DNA of 64,000 nucleotides, taken from Planctomycetota bacterium. GTDB taxonomy: Bacteria; Planctomycetota; Phycisphaerae; UBA1845; UTPLA1. The position numbers and the translations under genes are program-made. The DNA is taken from NCBI GenBank assembly GCA_016712275.1, contig JADJRI010000006.1:156981-220980 (forward strand), read 5' to 3'. This document shows positions 23,001 to 31,960 of the stretch, piece after piece (position 1 is the first letter of the stretch; every line of letters begins with the position of its first letter). The notes under the pieces were generated by a model. The model saw nothing but the letters and a program-made list of their open reading frames with translations, was not told the DNA's origin and searched no databases.

Positions 23001-23393
23001 ACTTCGTGTGAAAGCGGGTAATTCCGCGCGCCACCAATCATCGTTGCCGTTTTGACCGGCTTCGTTGAATTGAAAGGTGATGGCCGGGCTGGGACCGTAA
23101 GAGTGCAGGACAAGCGTGCCGACGTTGCCGACGCCTTGCGAGCCGTTGGGCTCCGAGCCGTCGTCCGTGTAGTAGATTGCGACGGCGTTGTAGGTGAATG
23201 AGGGGCCGGTCTTGATCCAGAGCGCCACGGCCTCATCCTCGCGGGGAATGGGCGGCTGGCGCATGGTGATTCCGGTCTGGGTGAAGACGCCCGAATTGGG
23301 ATCGTGTGAAACAAAGTTCGGCGCGGCGACGGCCGACCTGACCGTGGCCGCAAGTGCCAGTACGATGACATAACGAGTTGGATTGTGCATCAT
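20096..23393 (-). CDS. GH15-like glucoamylase with dockerin-like C-terminus (frameshifted)
   Basis: Secreted glycoside hydrolase, probably acting on alpha-glucans. The signal peptide starts at 23393 (RYVIVLALAATVRSAVAA). An N-terminal beta domain of about 250 residues is followed by a beta-sandwich and then the alpha/alpha barrel. The GH15 substrate-binding block HNGAYPFVWPR is split from DAVWAAITLGRAGH by a frame change at 21724-21736 in a CG run (two bases missing or one extra). The barrel continues with KYTTDGYTVWGAPQVDET. The C-terminus has a dockerin-like pair GDFDAANGVDLTDLPVFV and ADMNADGTADGEDVQGF. A LacI-type palindrome sits just upstream, suggesting sugar-controlled expression. Confidence 0.75.
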
Positions 23394-23404
23394 GCAGGGT
23401 CTCT

Positions 23405-23420
23405 AGTAAAACGTTTTACT
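23405..23420. promoter_or_regulatory. LacI-family-type operator
   Basis: The 16-bp perfect palindrome agtaaaacgttttact lies 12 bases upstream of the glucoamylase start codon. The central AAACGTTT core is the usual half-site pair of LacI/GalR-family repressors. The position overlapping the leader suggests repression. No LacI gene is in the window. Confidence 0.65.
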
Positions 23421-23876
23421 GTAAGGCCGAGCGAATACGCGCGATTCATCGCCCCCATCATCCTCGGCTCAACGCGGGAACCCCATGAGTGTATCATTCC
23501 GGACGATGCGGGGTCAAGAATCGCCTTCGAATGTGACGGGTTTATTGCGGGAATTTTCATCGCAAATCACATGCGGCTAAGCTGGCCAGAAGCAAGAAAC
23601 ATGCCGTCATTGTGGGGCATTGGCTGCGAGCCCGGCGATCCCGGCGGCTGGCAATGACCACTTGCGAGCGGCCGGTCAGGCTAGGGGAGGGTCTTCCCGG
23701 TCTTAAGAAATCCCTATATTTTAGGCATTTTCGAAAAGTAGGGCTTGCTTTTCCCGACGTTTTCCGCCATTTTATCGCCGCGCTACGTGAAAGGCGGCGG
23801 CGGAACAGAATGCGACGAGGATCGTTCGCACCGTCCGCCCTTGAGAAGATAGTCATACAAGAAAGGACGAATCTCC
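23421..23876. other. intergenic region, divergent leaders
   Basis: No supported gene. It contains an imperfect stem from gtcattg (about 23603) to caatgac (about 23653). An AAGGA site near 23862 belongs to the HU-like gene. Confidence 0.3.
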
Positions 23877-24242
23877 ATGGCAAAGAAGAAAACCGCAAAG
23901 GCAGCCGCACCGAAGATGAAAGTCAGTTCGGCATCCAAGCCCCGAACCAAGGGTGAAATCTACAAGATGCTGGCCGAAGGCACGGGCCTCTCGCGCGGCC
24001 AGATTGTTTCGGTCTTCAGCGGCATGTCCGCCATGATCGAAGCCGATATCGGCAAGCGCGGCCCCGGCATTTTCACGGTTCCGGGCCTGTTGAAGATCAA
24101 GCGGATTCACAAGCCGGCCACCAAGGCGCGCGAAGGCATCAATCCCTTCACCGGCGAAAAGCAGATGTTCAAGGCCAAGCCGGCCCGCAGCGTTGTCAAG
24201 GCGCTGGCACTCAAGGCCCTGAAGGAAATGGCCAACAAGTAA
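23877..24242 (+). CDS. HU-family DNA-binding protein with basic N-terminal extension
   Basis: Protein of 121 residues. The first 25 are Lys/Ala-rich (MAKKKTAKAAAPKMK). The HU/IHF fold follows: helices KGEIYKMLAEGTGLS and VFSGMSAMIEADIGKRG, then GIFTVPGLLKIKR and the beta-arm region RIHKPATKAREGINPFTGE, ending VKALALKALKEMA. The lysine-rich tail resembles histone-H1-like extensions on HU in Planctomycetota. The role is nucleoid compaction or DNA bending. The gene has AAGGA upstream and a terminator immediately downstream, so it is monocistronic. Confidence 0.9.
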   Translation: MAKKKTAKAAAPKMKVSSASKPRTKGEIYKMLAEGTGLSRGQIVSVFSGMSAMIEADIGKRGPGIFTVPGLLKIKRIHKPATKAREGINPFTGEKQMFKAKPARSVVKALALKALKEMANK

Positions 24243-24282
24243 ACCGCACTTAGTCTTATTGAATCGATTCAACGAAAACAGG

Positions 24283-24318
24283 GACCGCGTCACGGATGGC
24301 GCGGTCTCTTGTTTTTTA
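24283..24318 (+). terminator. rho-independent terminator of the HU-like gene
   Basis: The stem gaccgcg/cgcggtc (24283-24289 and 24300-24306) is followed by tcttgtttttt. It lies 40 bases after the HU-like stop. Confidence 0.8.
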
Positions 24319-24463
24319 CGGCTGTTACGGACGACGGATTTCCGCCTGACGTAACGGTGTGGTTCGTTTCTTGTCGCGTGTGACAATTCCCATCATGCAT
24401 GATGGCGAGCGCGCCGTGCGCGCCCGCCATCGTGCCGTAGTTCTCTTGACCGATTGTCCTGAC

Positions 24464-25162
24464 TTACGCCAGATCGAAGAGCATCACCTCGCTATTCACA
24501 TCCGCAGCGATTTGTAGATCGCTTTCATCGTGGATCGCCGCGCCGTCGCCGGCGGCGAGCGGCAGATCGTTCAACAATACACCGCCCCGAAGCACTTGCA
24601 GCCATCCGTGCCGCGAGCGGTCGATCGTGTGAATCAGCCGGTTTCCCTTTTCGATTCGGCCCAAGTAAATCCGGGCATCCTGATTTACGGCCAATGCTCC
24701 GTCGCGCCGGTCGCCCGAGGCTACCAGGCGAAGTCCCTCTTCATCGGTGCGATTTTCACGGCGCAGTTCTTCATAACTCGGCGTCAGCCCGGGTCTTTCA
24801 GGCAGCAGCCAGATTTGATAGAGATGGGTGGTATCGGTCGGCGATGGGTTGAACTCGCTGTGTCGCACACCCGTCCCTGCGGTCATGCGTTGGAAATCGC
24901 CGGCGCGCAGAATGGAACCGTTGCCCATGCTGTCGCGATGCTCCAACTCGCCCTCGAGAACATAGGTGACAATTTCCATATCGCGGTGGCCGTGCATGCC
25001 GAAGCCTTTTGCCGCAGCGACCCAGTCTTCGTTCATTACCCGCAGCGAGCGAAATGCCATATGCGCGGGGTCGTGATAGTCGCCGAAGGAAAAGGTATGG
25101 TATGTGTTGAGCCAGCCGTGGTCGAAATGGCCTCTGTCGCTATTTCGTCGTACTTGAATCAT
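24464..25162 (-). CDS. pirin family protein
   Basis: Bicupin of 232 residues. The N-terminal signature GHFDHGWLNTYHTFSFGDYH and the metal ligands in GFGMHGHRDMEIVTYVLEG and TGVRHSEFN are those of YhhW-type pirins, which bind Fe(II) and show quercetin 2,3-dioxygenase activity in characterised members. The start at 25162 has a strong AAGGAG nine bases upstream. The gene stands alone next to the SDR/TetR pair, and the physiological substrate is unknown. Confidence 0.92.
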   Translation of the reverse strand: MIQVRRNSDRGHFDHGWLNTYHTFSFGDYHDPAHMAFRSLRVMNEDWVAAAKGFGMHGHRDMEIVTYVLEGELEHRDSMGNGSILRAGDFQRMTAGTGVRHSEFNPSPTDTTHLYQIWLLPERPGLTPSYEELRRENRTDEEGLRLVASGDRRDGALAVNQDARIYLGRIEKGNRLIHTIDRSRHGWLQVLRGGVLLNDLPLAAGDGAAIHDESDLQIAADVNSEVMLFDLA

Positions 25163-25327
25163 CGTCGTACTCCTTATCGAGTGATTTATTTGTTAACTGG
25201 GCCGTCATTCGTTGTTCGCTCGCCCGTTGGGGGTTGGCGCAAATTGGGTTTCTACTCGGATGACTGGCGATCAAATTTTTCCTCGACGATGATCCATGAG
25301 TGCCTCCAAATCGCGCAACTGATTCGA

Positions 25328-26077
25328 CTATCGCATTCCTCCCGAGATGTAGATTGATTCGCCCGTAACCCAGGCCGAATCGTCCGACGCCAGAAAAACC
25401 GCCGCGCCTGCGATGTCCTGCGGCTGACCGATGCGGCCGAGCGGTGTCTGGGCTTCGACCTGCTTGCGCATGTCACTTTCGGTGATGCCGGACGAATGGG
25501 TGCCCTCGGTTTCCACCATGCCGGGGTTGATCGAATTGACGCGGATTTTCCGCGCCCCGAGTTCCTGTCCCAGTGACCGGGTGATGGCATTCACCGCCGC
25601 CTTGGGTCGCGCTTATAGACCGATCCGTTCGGCGGGGCGAGCGTCGCGACGACAGAACTGATGTTGATAATGCTGCCGCCGTCTGCGCCGAAGTGCTTTA
25701 CGGCTTCGCGCGTCGTGAACAGCAGACCGAGAACGTTGAGATCAAACTGCCGGCGAAAATGATCGGCCGTCACCTGCTCGATCGGGGCGAATTCGTAAAT
25801 GCCGGCGTTGTTCACGAGGATATCGACGCGGCCATAGGCCTTAATTGTTTCATCAAAGAGCCGGCCGATATCGGCTTCTTTCGAAACGTCGGCCTGAACG
25901 GCGATGGCTTTGCCGTCATTCTTGGTGATCCCGGCGACCTGATCGGGCGCCATCCTTGCTGGAGGAATAATTCACGACGACTGCCGCACCTTCATCTGCC
26001 AGCCGCTGGGCGATGGCCGCGCCAATTCCCTTGGATGCTCCGGTGACGATGGCGACTTTTCCGTGCAATTTGCGCAT
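25328..26077 (-). CDS. SDR family oxidoreductase (frameshifted)
   Basis: Short-chain dehydrogenase. The start is ATG 26077 behind GGAG, giving MRKLHGKVAIVTGASKGIGA with the TGxxxGIG cofactor motif. The NNAG block (VDILVNNAGIYEFAP), the catalytic SS..VY region and the C-terminal WVTGESIYISGGM follow, but in three different frames. One extra C at 25945-25947 explains the first break. Two extra bases, at 25604-25606 and 25612-25617, explain the second. Repairing them gives the continuous NGSVYSATKAAVNAITRSLG, which restores YxxxK. It is divergent from a TetR gene and probably controlled by it. Confidence 0.78.
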
Positions 26078-26248
26078 AATTTTTCTCCGAGCGTTAAAAG
26101 AAAACTCTTGGCATGAAACGCTGTTAGTGATTGAGGGATTTTCCGCAGGAACGCGGATCAAGATTCCCCAAGGACGATTCTTGCGGTGTTCATCCCGATT
26201 GAAGAGTCGTATCGATTTGCATACATGACTGTCTCCGGTCGATTATGT

Positions 26249-26287
26249 ACCATACGGTAAATATATCACGCTGGACTTTGAAAGTCA
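26249..26287. promoter_or_regulatory. putative TetR operator in the SDR/TetR divergent region
   Basis: The dyad taccatacggta (26249-26260) and, 14 bases on, the odd-centred palindrome gactttgaaagtc (26275-26287) lie between the divergent SDR and TetR genes. TetR-type autoregulators usually bind such dyads. Which one is the true site cannot be told by reading. Confidence 0.5.
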
Positions 26288-26310
26288 AGGAGATTATTGT
26301 ATTGATAGGT

Positions 26311-26917
26311 ATGAAAACCACCCGCCCCCCAAAAACACGAGGTCGACCCAGAGCCTTCGAGGCCGAAAAGGCCCTCGAACAGGCCATGCGCGTTTTCTGG
26401 GAAAAGGGCTATGAAGGCGCTTCGCTGCCCGATTTGACGAAAGCAATGAACATCAACCGTCCCAGTCTCTATGCCGCCTTTGGCAACAAGGAAGACCTTT
26501 TTCGCAAGTGCATCGATCGTTACGTGTCCGGGCCGGCCGCCTACATTCGGGAGGCTCTGACCGAATCAACGGCCCGCGCCGTATTCGAGAGCCTGCTGCG
26601 GCGAGCCGCCGATCTGGTGTGCGGCGGCGACAATCCACGAGGGTGTCTCATTGTCCAGGGCGCGCTTTGCTGCGCAGAGGACGCGGACCCGGTTCGCCGC
26701 GAACTTGCTTCGCGCTGCCGCCCAAAAGGCCATTCGCGAGCGATTTGTCCGGGCCAGGGCGGAAGGCGATCTTCCTGAAAGTATCGATCCCGGCGATCTC
26801 GCCTGTTTTGTCAGCACTCTCATCAACGGGATTGCCGTACAGGCGGCGGGCGGTGCGACGAAAAAAGACCTTCGTCGAATCGCCGAAACGGCCGTACGAA
26901 GTTGGCCCTTAAAGTGA
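26311..26917 (+). CDS. TetR/AcrR family transcriptional regulator (frameshifted)
   Basis: The N-terminal HTH is clear: ALEQAMRVFWEKGYEGASLP followed by LTKAMNINRPSLYAAFGNKE and DLFRKCIDRY. The frame stops at 26778 with unrelated residues after RRELAS. In the next frame the ligand domain continues as AAAQKAIRERFVRARAEGDL and ends SWPLK at 26917. One extra base at 26706-26715 explains this. ATG 26311 is preferred because the longer reading frame would start inside the operator. A TTG at 26300 behind AAGGAG is an alternative. The regulator probably controls the divergent SDR gene. Confidence 0.75.
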
Positions 26918-27008
26918 TTCAAGTGCGGCATGGCCCGATTCGCAATGTTCCCCTGACGCGGCGTTTCTGCTATTCTCTCGGCCCGTGTAACCCCAGTATT
27001 TCAGAGAC

Positions 27009-28028
27009 ATGAACCAGGCCCGACTTCGAATGACCGATCAACATGCACCCGACGACCGTGTCAAGTCCGCAGAAGAATCCGCGCTCGCGGAAATCCAAAG
27101 CGCGGCATAGCTCGATACGGTCGAGCAGCTCCGAATTCGCTTTCTGGGCAAGCAGGGCGAAATCTCCTTATTGCTTCGCAGCCTTGGCAAGTTGCCCGAG
27201 GACCAGCGCCCCGCCTTCGGGCAGGCCGTCAATCAGGCGAAGAACCGGGTGCAGACGGCGCTCGACGAACGCAAACAGCACTTGCAGGCCACGACAAAAT
27301 CCAAGCCGAGAGAGTGGATTGACGTCACCCTGCCGGGCATTCGCCGCGAGATCGGCCGACGACATCCGCTCATGCAGACGATGGAAGAATTAAAGACCAT
27401 CCTGCAGGGCATGGGCTTTCGCTACGACGACTATCCCGAAATTGAGACCGAATACAACAATTTCGACGCGCTCAACACGCCGTCGTGGCATCCGTCGCGC
27501 GACATGCACGACTCGTTTTATTCCGAACAGGGGCATGTCATGCGCACGCACACGTCGGCCTTTCAGGTGCATGCCATGAAGCAGGCATCATCGCCGCCCA
27601 TCCGGGCCATGACTGCAGGCCGCTGCTACCGGCGCGACGAAATCGACGACACGCATTTTCCGATTTTTCACCAACTCGACGCGATTGCGATCGACCGGAC
27701 AATCTGCTTCGCCGATCTGAAGCATACGTTGTATCAAATGCTGACGGCCTTTCTCGGCCCCGGCATTCAGTTGCGTTTTCGGCCCAGTTATTTTCCCTTT
27801 ACGACACCGAGCGCCGAAGTGGATGTTTTTTATCGCGGGCGATGGATGGAACTGCTTGGCTCCGGCATGATGCGGCCCGAAGTGCTTCGCAACGGCGGAA
27901 TCGATCCGGCCGAGTGGCGGGGTTTTGCATTTGGGATGGGCATCGACCGGATCACGATGGCGAAATTCAATGTTACGGATATTCGGCTGCTTTATGAAAA
28001 CGAAGCGGCGTTTTTGACTCAGTTTTGA
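27009..28028 (+). CDS. pheS: phenylalanine--tRNA ligase alpha subunit, in-frame TAG at codon 34
   Basis: Catalytic subunit of PheRS, which charges tRNA-Phe. After an N-terminal coiled coil (LRIRFLGKQGEISLLLRSL), the core starts with HPLMQTMEELKTIL and contains the class II motifs FDALNTPSWHPSRDMHDSFY, motif 2 (GRCYRRDEIDDTHFPIFHQ) and motif 3 (GFAFGMGIDRITMAKF). The frame is open from ATG 27009 (or 27030) except for a TAG at 27108-27110, between QSAA and LDTVEQL, where Glu would fit. It may be a base error, a true amber or a later start. The partner pheT follows after a 229-base spacer holding an inverted repeat. Confidence 0.88.
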
Positions 28029-28060
28029 TGCCGCTTCGCGATTGGTGTTGAAGCGAATCC

Positions 28061-28103
28061 GAGCCGGATCGTGTCGATCCGGGGCCTGTTGTGACGAGGC
28101 CGG
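28061..28103 (-). repeat. dispersed hairpin repeat, copy 1 (inverted)
   Basis: Minus-strand copy of the ~48-bp repeat. The core ccggatcgacacgatccgg folds into an 8-bp stem with a 3-base loop. Positions 28061-28088 are the perfect 28-bp reverse complement of 28183-28210. Confidence 0.7.
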
Positions 28104-28167
28104 CGGTGTTCTCGCGAAGTAATTCGATATTGGAGTTTACGAAGAAGAGTTTTCGCACAATCGAGCG

Positions 28168-28218
28168 CCGGCTCTTTTCGAGCAGGCCCCGGATCGACAC
28201 GATCCGGCTCGCGATGCG
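28168..28218 (+). repeat. dispersed hairpin repeat, copy 2
   Basis: Begins ccggctc, contains the stem core ccggatcgacacgatccgg and ends ctcgcgatg. With the inverted copy at 28061 it could form a long-range stem in the pheS-pheT spacer. Confidence 0.7.
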
Positions 28219-28257
28219 TGCATCGCACCGCGCGATGAAGCAATCAAGGCTCCCTAC

Positions 28258-30660
28258 ATGCTCATCAACACGACCTGGTTGAACGAATACATCGAACCGA
28301 AGATTTCCGCAGGGGATATCATCGATATTCTTCCGAAGATCGGCCTCGAAATCGAATCAACGCATATTCTGAAGAACGATCTCGCCGACATTCGCATTGG
28401 ATTCATCCGCAAGAAGAATGCCATATTAGCGGCACCAGCCATGTTCGCCTGCGAAGTCGAGGTCGCAAAAGGCAGGCGCGTGCCCATCGTCTGCGCGTCG
28501 GAACATGAAATCGAGATCGGCTGGGGCGTGCCTGTCGCACTGGCCGGCACCCGATTGCCGCATGGTCGCACGATCACGGCCGGTCAGTTTCACGGCGTCG
28601 AATCGCAGGGCATGATCTGCCTCGACGGCGAGCTCGGCTTTCTGGCCACCGGCACCGGCCTGCAAGTCTTCAAAGACGAGGCGACGCTCGGCCAATCGCT
28701 GACATCGCTTATCACAATCGAGGATTGTCTTCTTGATCTCAATGTGCTGCCCAATCGTCCAGATTGTCTCGGCCACATCGGCGTTGCCCGCGAAGTGGCC
28801 GCCGCAACCGGACGAACGCTGCGCTATCCGGAAACGAAATCGGCGATCACGGCGGGCAAGCAGATCATCGCCGTCGACATTCAGGCGCCGGACCTATGCC
28901 CGCGCTACTCCTGCCAGCTTATTCGCAATGTGAAAGTCGGCCCGTCGCCCGCGTGGCTCAAGTCGCGACTTCTGGCCATCGGTTGCAAACCCATCAACAA
29001 CATCGTGGATATCACCAACTATGTCATGTATGAATGGGGCCAGCCGCTTCATGCGTTCGATTATGCGAAGCTGCAGGGTGACAAAATCGTCGTGCGGCGC
29101 ATGAAGCCCGATGAAAAGCTCGAACTGCTCAGTGGTAAGACGATCGACGGCACGGCGTCCGGGCTGGTGATTGCCGATGCGGTCAAGCCCGTGGCACTCG
29201 CCGGCATCATGGGCGGCCGGCCGACGGCCACTGAGTCGTGGTCCACGGATGTTCTCTTGGAGGCGGCGAACTTCGAGCCGGTGAACATTCGAAAATCGGT
29301 CAAGGCGATCGACCTCGGCCTCGAAACGCGCGGCACGGCCAGCTCTTATCGTTTCGAGCGCGGCACCGATCCGAACTCGATTCTCAACCGCGCCCGCGAA
29401 CGCGCGGCCGACCTGATCTGCGAGCTCGCCGGCGGCTCGCGCGAGGGCGGAGTATCCGACTCGTATCCAAAAAAACTGGAACCGCGCGTGTTCAAACTGA
29501 CCAGCGATGGACTCAGCGGGTATCTCGGTGTGGCGGTTGATGCGAAGACCATCAAGACATCTCTCGAACGGCTGGAAATGAAATGCAGCGATGATCTGAC
29601 GGTGGAAGTGCCGACGTGGCGCGTCGATGTGAACGATCCCGTTGTGTTGATCGAGGATGTCGCCCGGCAGCTCGGTTTCGATTCCATTGTCGCGCGGCCC
29701 AATCCGGGCGTTGCGACCATCGGCATCCGTTCTCCGCTCGACAAGGTTCGGCAGTTGGTCACGCAGAATCTCGTTGCGGGTGGCTTTCTCGAATCGCGCA
29801 ATCCACCGCTGGAAAGTGCCGATGCCAAAGCCGTGTTCGGCAACAAACCACCTGCTTCGATTGTGCGTCTCAGCAATCCGTCGAATCGGGAAATGTCGGT
29901 GGTGCGCTGTTCACTTTTCGGCGGCCTGCTTCGATCGATGGAGCGGAACATTCGCCGCGGCACGACGACGGCGCGGCTCTTCGAGATCGACCGCATTTTC
30001 TGGCTCGACGGCAACCCGCCCGCGCCGAAGGATCGCTGGATGGTCGCGGGCGTGGTCGGCGGAATGGTGCAGGACATGAACTGGCGCGGCGGGGCGGCGA
30101 AGCTGGACTTTTTCGATCTGAAGGGTGTGGTTGAGAACGTGCTGGATGGTGTCAGCGCGAAGGAACGCCGCTTCGAACCGGTGGAGATGGCCCATTTTGT
30201 TCCCGGAACAGTTGCCGCGATCAAGGTCGGCGGCCAACACATCGGCTGCATCGGTGAATTCGCGCCTGGAATTGTCGACACTGGAAAGATGCAGGTTCGC
30301 CTCTTTGGTTTCGAGCTGGACTTGCAGGCGTTGGTGCCCGGATTTCTTGAAGTGCGCGCGTCCAAGCCGCCGGCTCGTATGCCGGCCGTCACGCGCGATC
30401 TGGCGATTGTCGTCGCCGAGGATGTGCCGTTTGAATCGATCGAGCAGGACATTCGCGGTGCGGCCGGAGCGGGGTTGGAATCGCTTCGTCTCGTCGATGT
30501 CTACCACGGCTCGCAGATTCCCAAGAATCACAAAAGCCTGGCAATGGCCTTCGTCTTTCGCGAACACAGCCAAACGCTCACGGCGGAGGCTATCACCGCC
30601 ATTCTGGAGGGTGTGATGAAGTCGCTCAAAGAGAAATTCGCGGCAACGCTTCGCGCGTGA
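28258..30660 (+). CDS. pheT: phenylalanine--tRNA ligase beta subunit
   Basis: Intact 800-residue beta subunit. The N-terminal substrate domain starts MLINTTWLNEYIEPK. It is followed by the tRNA-binding EMAP/OB region (VPIVCASEHEIEIGWGVPVA) and the B3/B4 editing region with CKPINNIVDITNYVMYEWGQ and LHAFDYAKLQGDKIVVRR. Next come the B5 domain, the catalytic-like domain (NPSNREMSVVRCSLFGGLL) and the C-terminal anticodon-binding FDX-ACB domain (MPAVTRDLAIVVAEDV ... LTAEAITAILEGVMKSLKEK). Length is normal for the family. It pairs with pheS to form the (alpha-beta)2 enzyme. Confidence 0.96.
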   Translation: MLINTTWLNEYIEPKISAGDIIDILPKIGLEIESTHILKNDLADIRIGFIRKKNAILAAPAMFACEVEVAKGRRVPIVCASEHEIEIGWGVPVALAGTRLPHGRTITAGQFHGVESQGMICLDGELGFLATGTGLQVFKDEATLGQSLTSLITIEDCLLDLNVLPNRPDCLGHIGVAREVAAATGRTLRYPETKSAITAGKQIIAVDIQAPDLCPRYSCQLIRNVKVGPSPAWLKSRLLAIGCKPINNIVDITNYVMYEWGQPLHAFDYAKLQGDKIVVRRMKPDEKLELLSGKTIDGTASGLVIADAVKPVALAGIMGGRPTATESWSTDVLLEAANFEPVNIRKSVKAIDLGLETRGTASSYRFERGTDPNSILNRARERAADLICELAGGSREGGVSDSYPKKLEPRVFKLTSDGLSGYLGVAVDAKTIKTSLERLEMKCSDDLTVEVPTWRVDVNDPVVLIEDVARQLGFDSIVARPNPGVATIGIRSPLDKVRQLVTQNLVAGGFLESRNPPLESADAKAVFGNKPPASIVRLSNPSNREMSVVRCSLFGGLLRSMERNIRRGTTTARLFEIDRIFWLDGNPPAPKDRWMVAGVVGGMVQDMNWRGGAAKLDFFDLKGVVENVLDGVSAKERRFEPVEMAHFVPGTVAAIKVGGQHIGCIGEFAPGIVDTGKMQVRLFGFELDLQALVPGFLEVRASKPPARMPAVTRDLAIVVAEDVPFESIEQDIRGAAGAGLESLRLVDVYHGSQIPKNHKSLAMAFVFREHSQTLTAEAITAILEGVMKSLKEKFAATLRA

Positions 30661-30881
30661 TCAAGGTTTATAGCCCAGCCCCAAACGTGGCAGGGTCCAA
30701 TGCGCGACGGCGCAGACCAAGGGACAATCGCTTCAAACAATGCGTAGGACTGAGATTCGAGTGCCTGATGTGTTTCACTGGTCGCTATTGGCGGCGTTTT
30801 CTCATTGGTTTGTTACAGCTGCTCCCATTTTCCCTACTCCTTCGGAGTTGGGCTAAACAGGAATGCACCCATTCGAAACCA

Positions 30882-31703
30882 CTAATGACTACTTGTTTCC
30901 ACAGGCCGCAAGCAGTCCAGCAATTCTCGATGCACCGCCTCATTTGCGCTGGTCAGCAGGCTGCCTGAAAACACGACGTTGTCGCGCGTGCCGGCCAAAC
31001 TCGTCGCTACACCGCCCGCCTCTTCAACGCACGGCACCAGCGCCGCAATGTCCCACGGCTGCATGACCGTATCGATGGCCGCGTGAATGCGCCCCCGGCA
31101 GACCAGCGCGTGTTGCAGGCAATCGCCGCAAAACCGAATCTTTCTGGCTTTGCGGAGGAGCTTGCTCAGTTGATACCTTGGCGAATCGCTTTCCGGGCCG
31201 ATGTCGGTCGCATGGACCCCCGATAATGACACCAGCGCGTCACTCAGGTTCGAGCAGGCGGCCACGCGGACCCGCTCCGCTGCCGCGCGGCCGGCCCTGA
31301 ACCAGCAACCGCCGCCGCGCGCGGCATACACCGTTTCCTCAAGTGCGGGCATGTGGATGACACCCAGTACTGGCTCGTTCCCTTCGAGCAGTGCGATCAG
31401 TGTGCCGAACGCCTGAATGCCCCATGTAAACGAGGTGGTTCCGTCGATCGGATCGATCACCCACAGCGGGCGTCCGGCGCGCCGTCCGGAGTCGCCGAAT
31501 TCCTCTCCGAGGATATCGTGGTCGGGAAAGCGATGTGCGATCATCTCGCGGATAAGCGTTTCGGCCTCGCGGTCGGCGATGGTGACTTCGGAGCCGTCGG
31601 GCTTGTAGTCGGTGTTGCAGTGCCGGAAGTGCGACATGATTCGCCCGCCGGCCGCGTCGGCAACTGTCAGAGCAAATTCCAGAGCTTCATGCGGAATACT
31701 CAT
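30882..31703 (-). CDS. inositol monophosphatase / histidinol-phosphatase family protein
   Basis: Mg-dependent sugar phosphatase of 273 residues. The metal-binding signatures are DYKPDGSEVTIADREAE, ILGEEFG, the family signature WVIDPIDGTTSFTWG and the C-terminal MQPWDIAALVPCVEEAGG. The W-x-IDPIDGT and PWDxxA motifs are shared by inositol monophosphatase and HisN-type histidinol phosphatases. The sequence resembles the HisN subgroup (GIQAFGTLIALLEGNEPVLG), but I cannot separate the two by reading. No his genes are adjacent. Confidence 0.85.
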   Translation of the reverse strand: MSIPHEALEFALTVADAAGGRIMSHFRHCNTDYKPDGSEVTIADREAETLIREMIAHRFPDHDILGEEFGDSGRRAGRPLWVIDPIDGTTSFTWGIQAFGTLIALLEGNEPVLGVIHMPALEETVYAARGGGCWFRAGRAAAERVRVAACSNLSDALVSLSGVHATDIGPESDSPRYQLSKLLRKARKIRFCGDCLQHALVCRGRIHAAIDTVMQPWDIAALVPCVEEAGGVATSLAGTRDNVVFSGSLLTSANEAVHRELLDCLRPVETSSH

Positions 31704-31888
31704 TTACGCCAACCACGTTGTAATTAGAGAGTTTAAGCACATCATGGTGTTTTCATTGCCAGCGAATAGTCGCCGAATTTCCCCCATTTGCAAGGAAAAT
31801 GGCACTGACGGCTTCCCTGACAATAGGTTGGTATGGTAGCGGATTTTCGTTGTGCAGTCGCGGCAGCACAAAACATTTCGGATTTTGG

Positions 31889-31919
31889 TTGACATATTGG
31901 GGGGGGGGGGATGGACAAT
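31889..31919 (+). promoter_or_regulatory. putative promoter with G12 tract in the spacer
   Basis: TTGACA (31889-31894), then TATT, then twelve G (31899-31910), then GACAAT (31914-31919) as a 4/6 match to the -10 box. The spacer is 19 nt as written. Loss of two G would give 17. Confidence 0.45.
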
Positions 31920-31960
31920 TCAATTCGGGCAAAAAATGGCACTGTTTCCGGGAGAACAAT

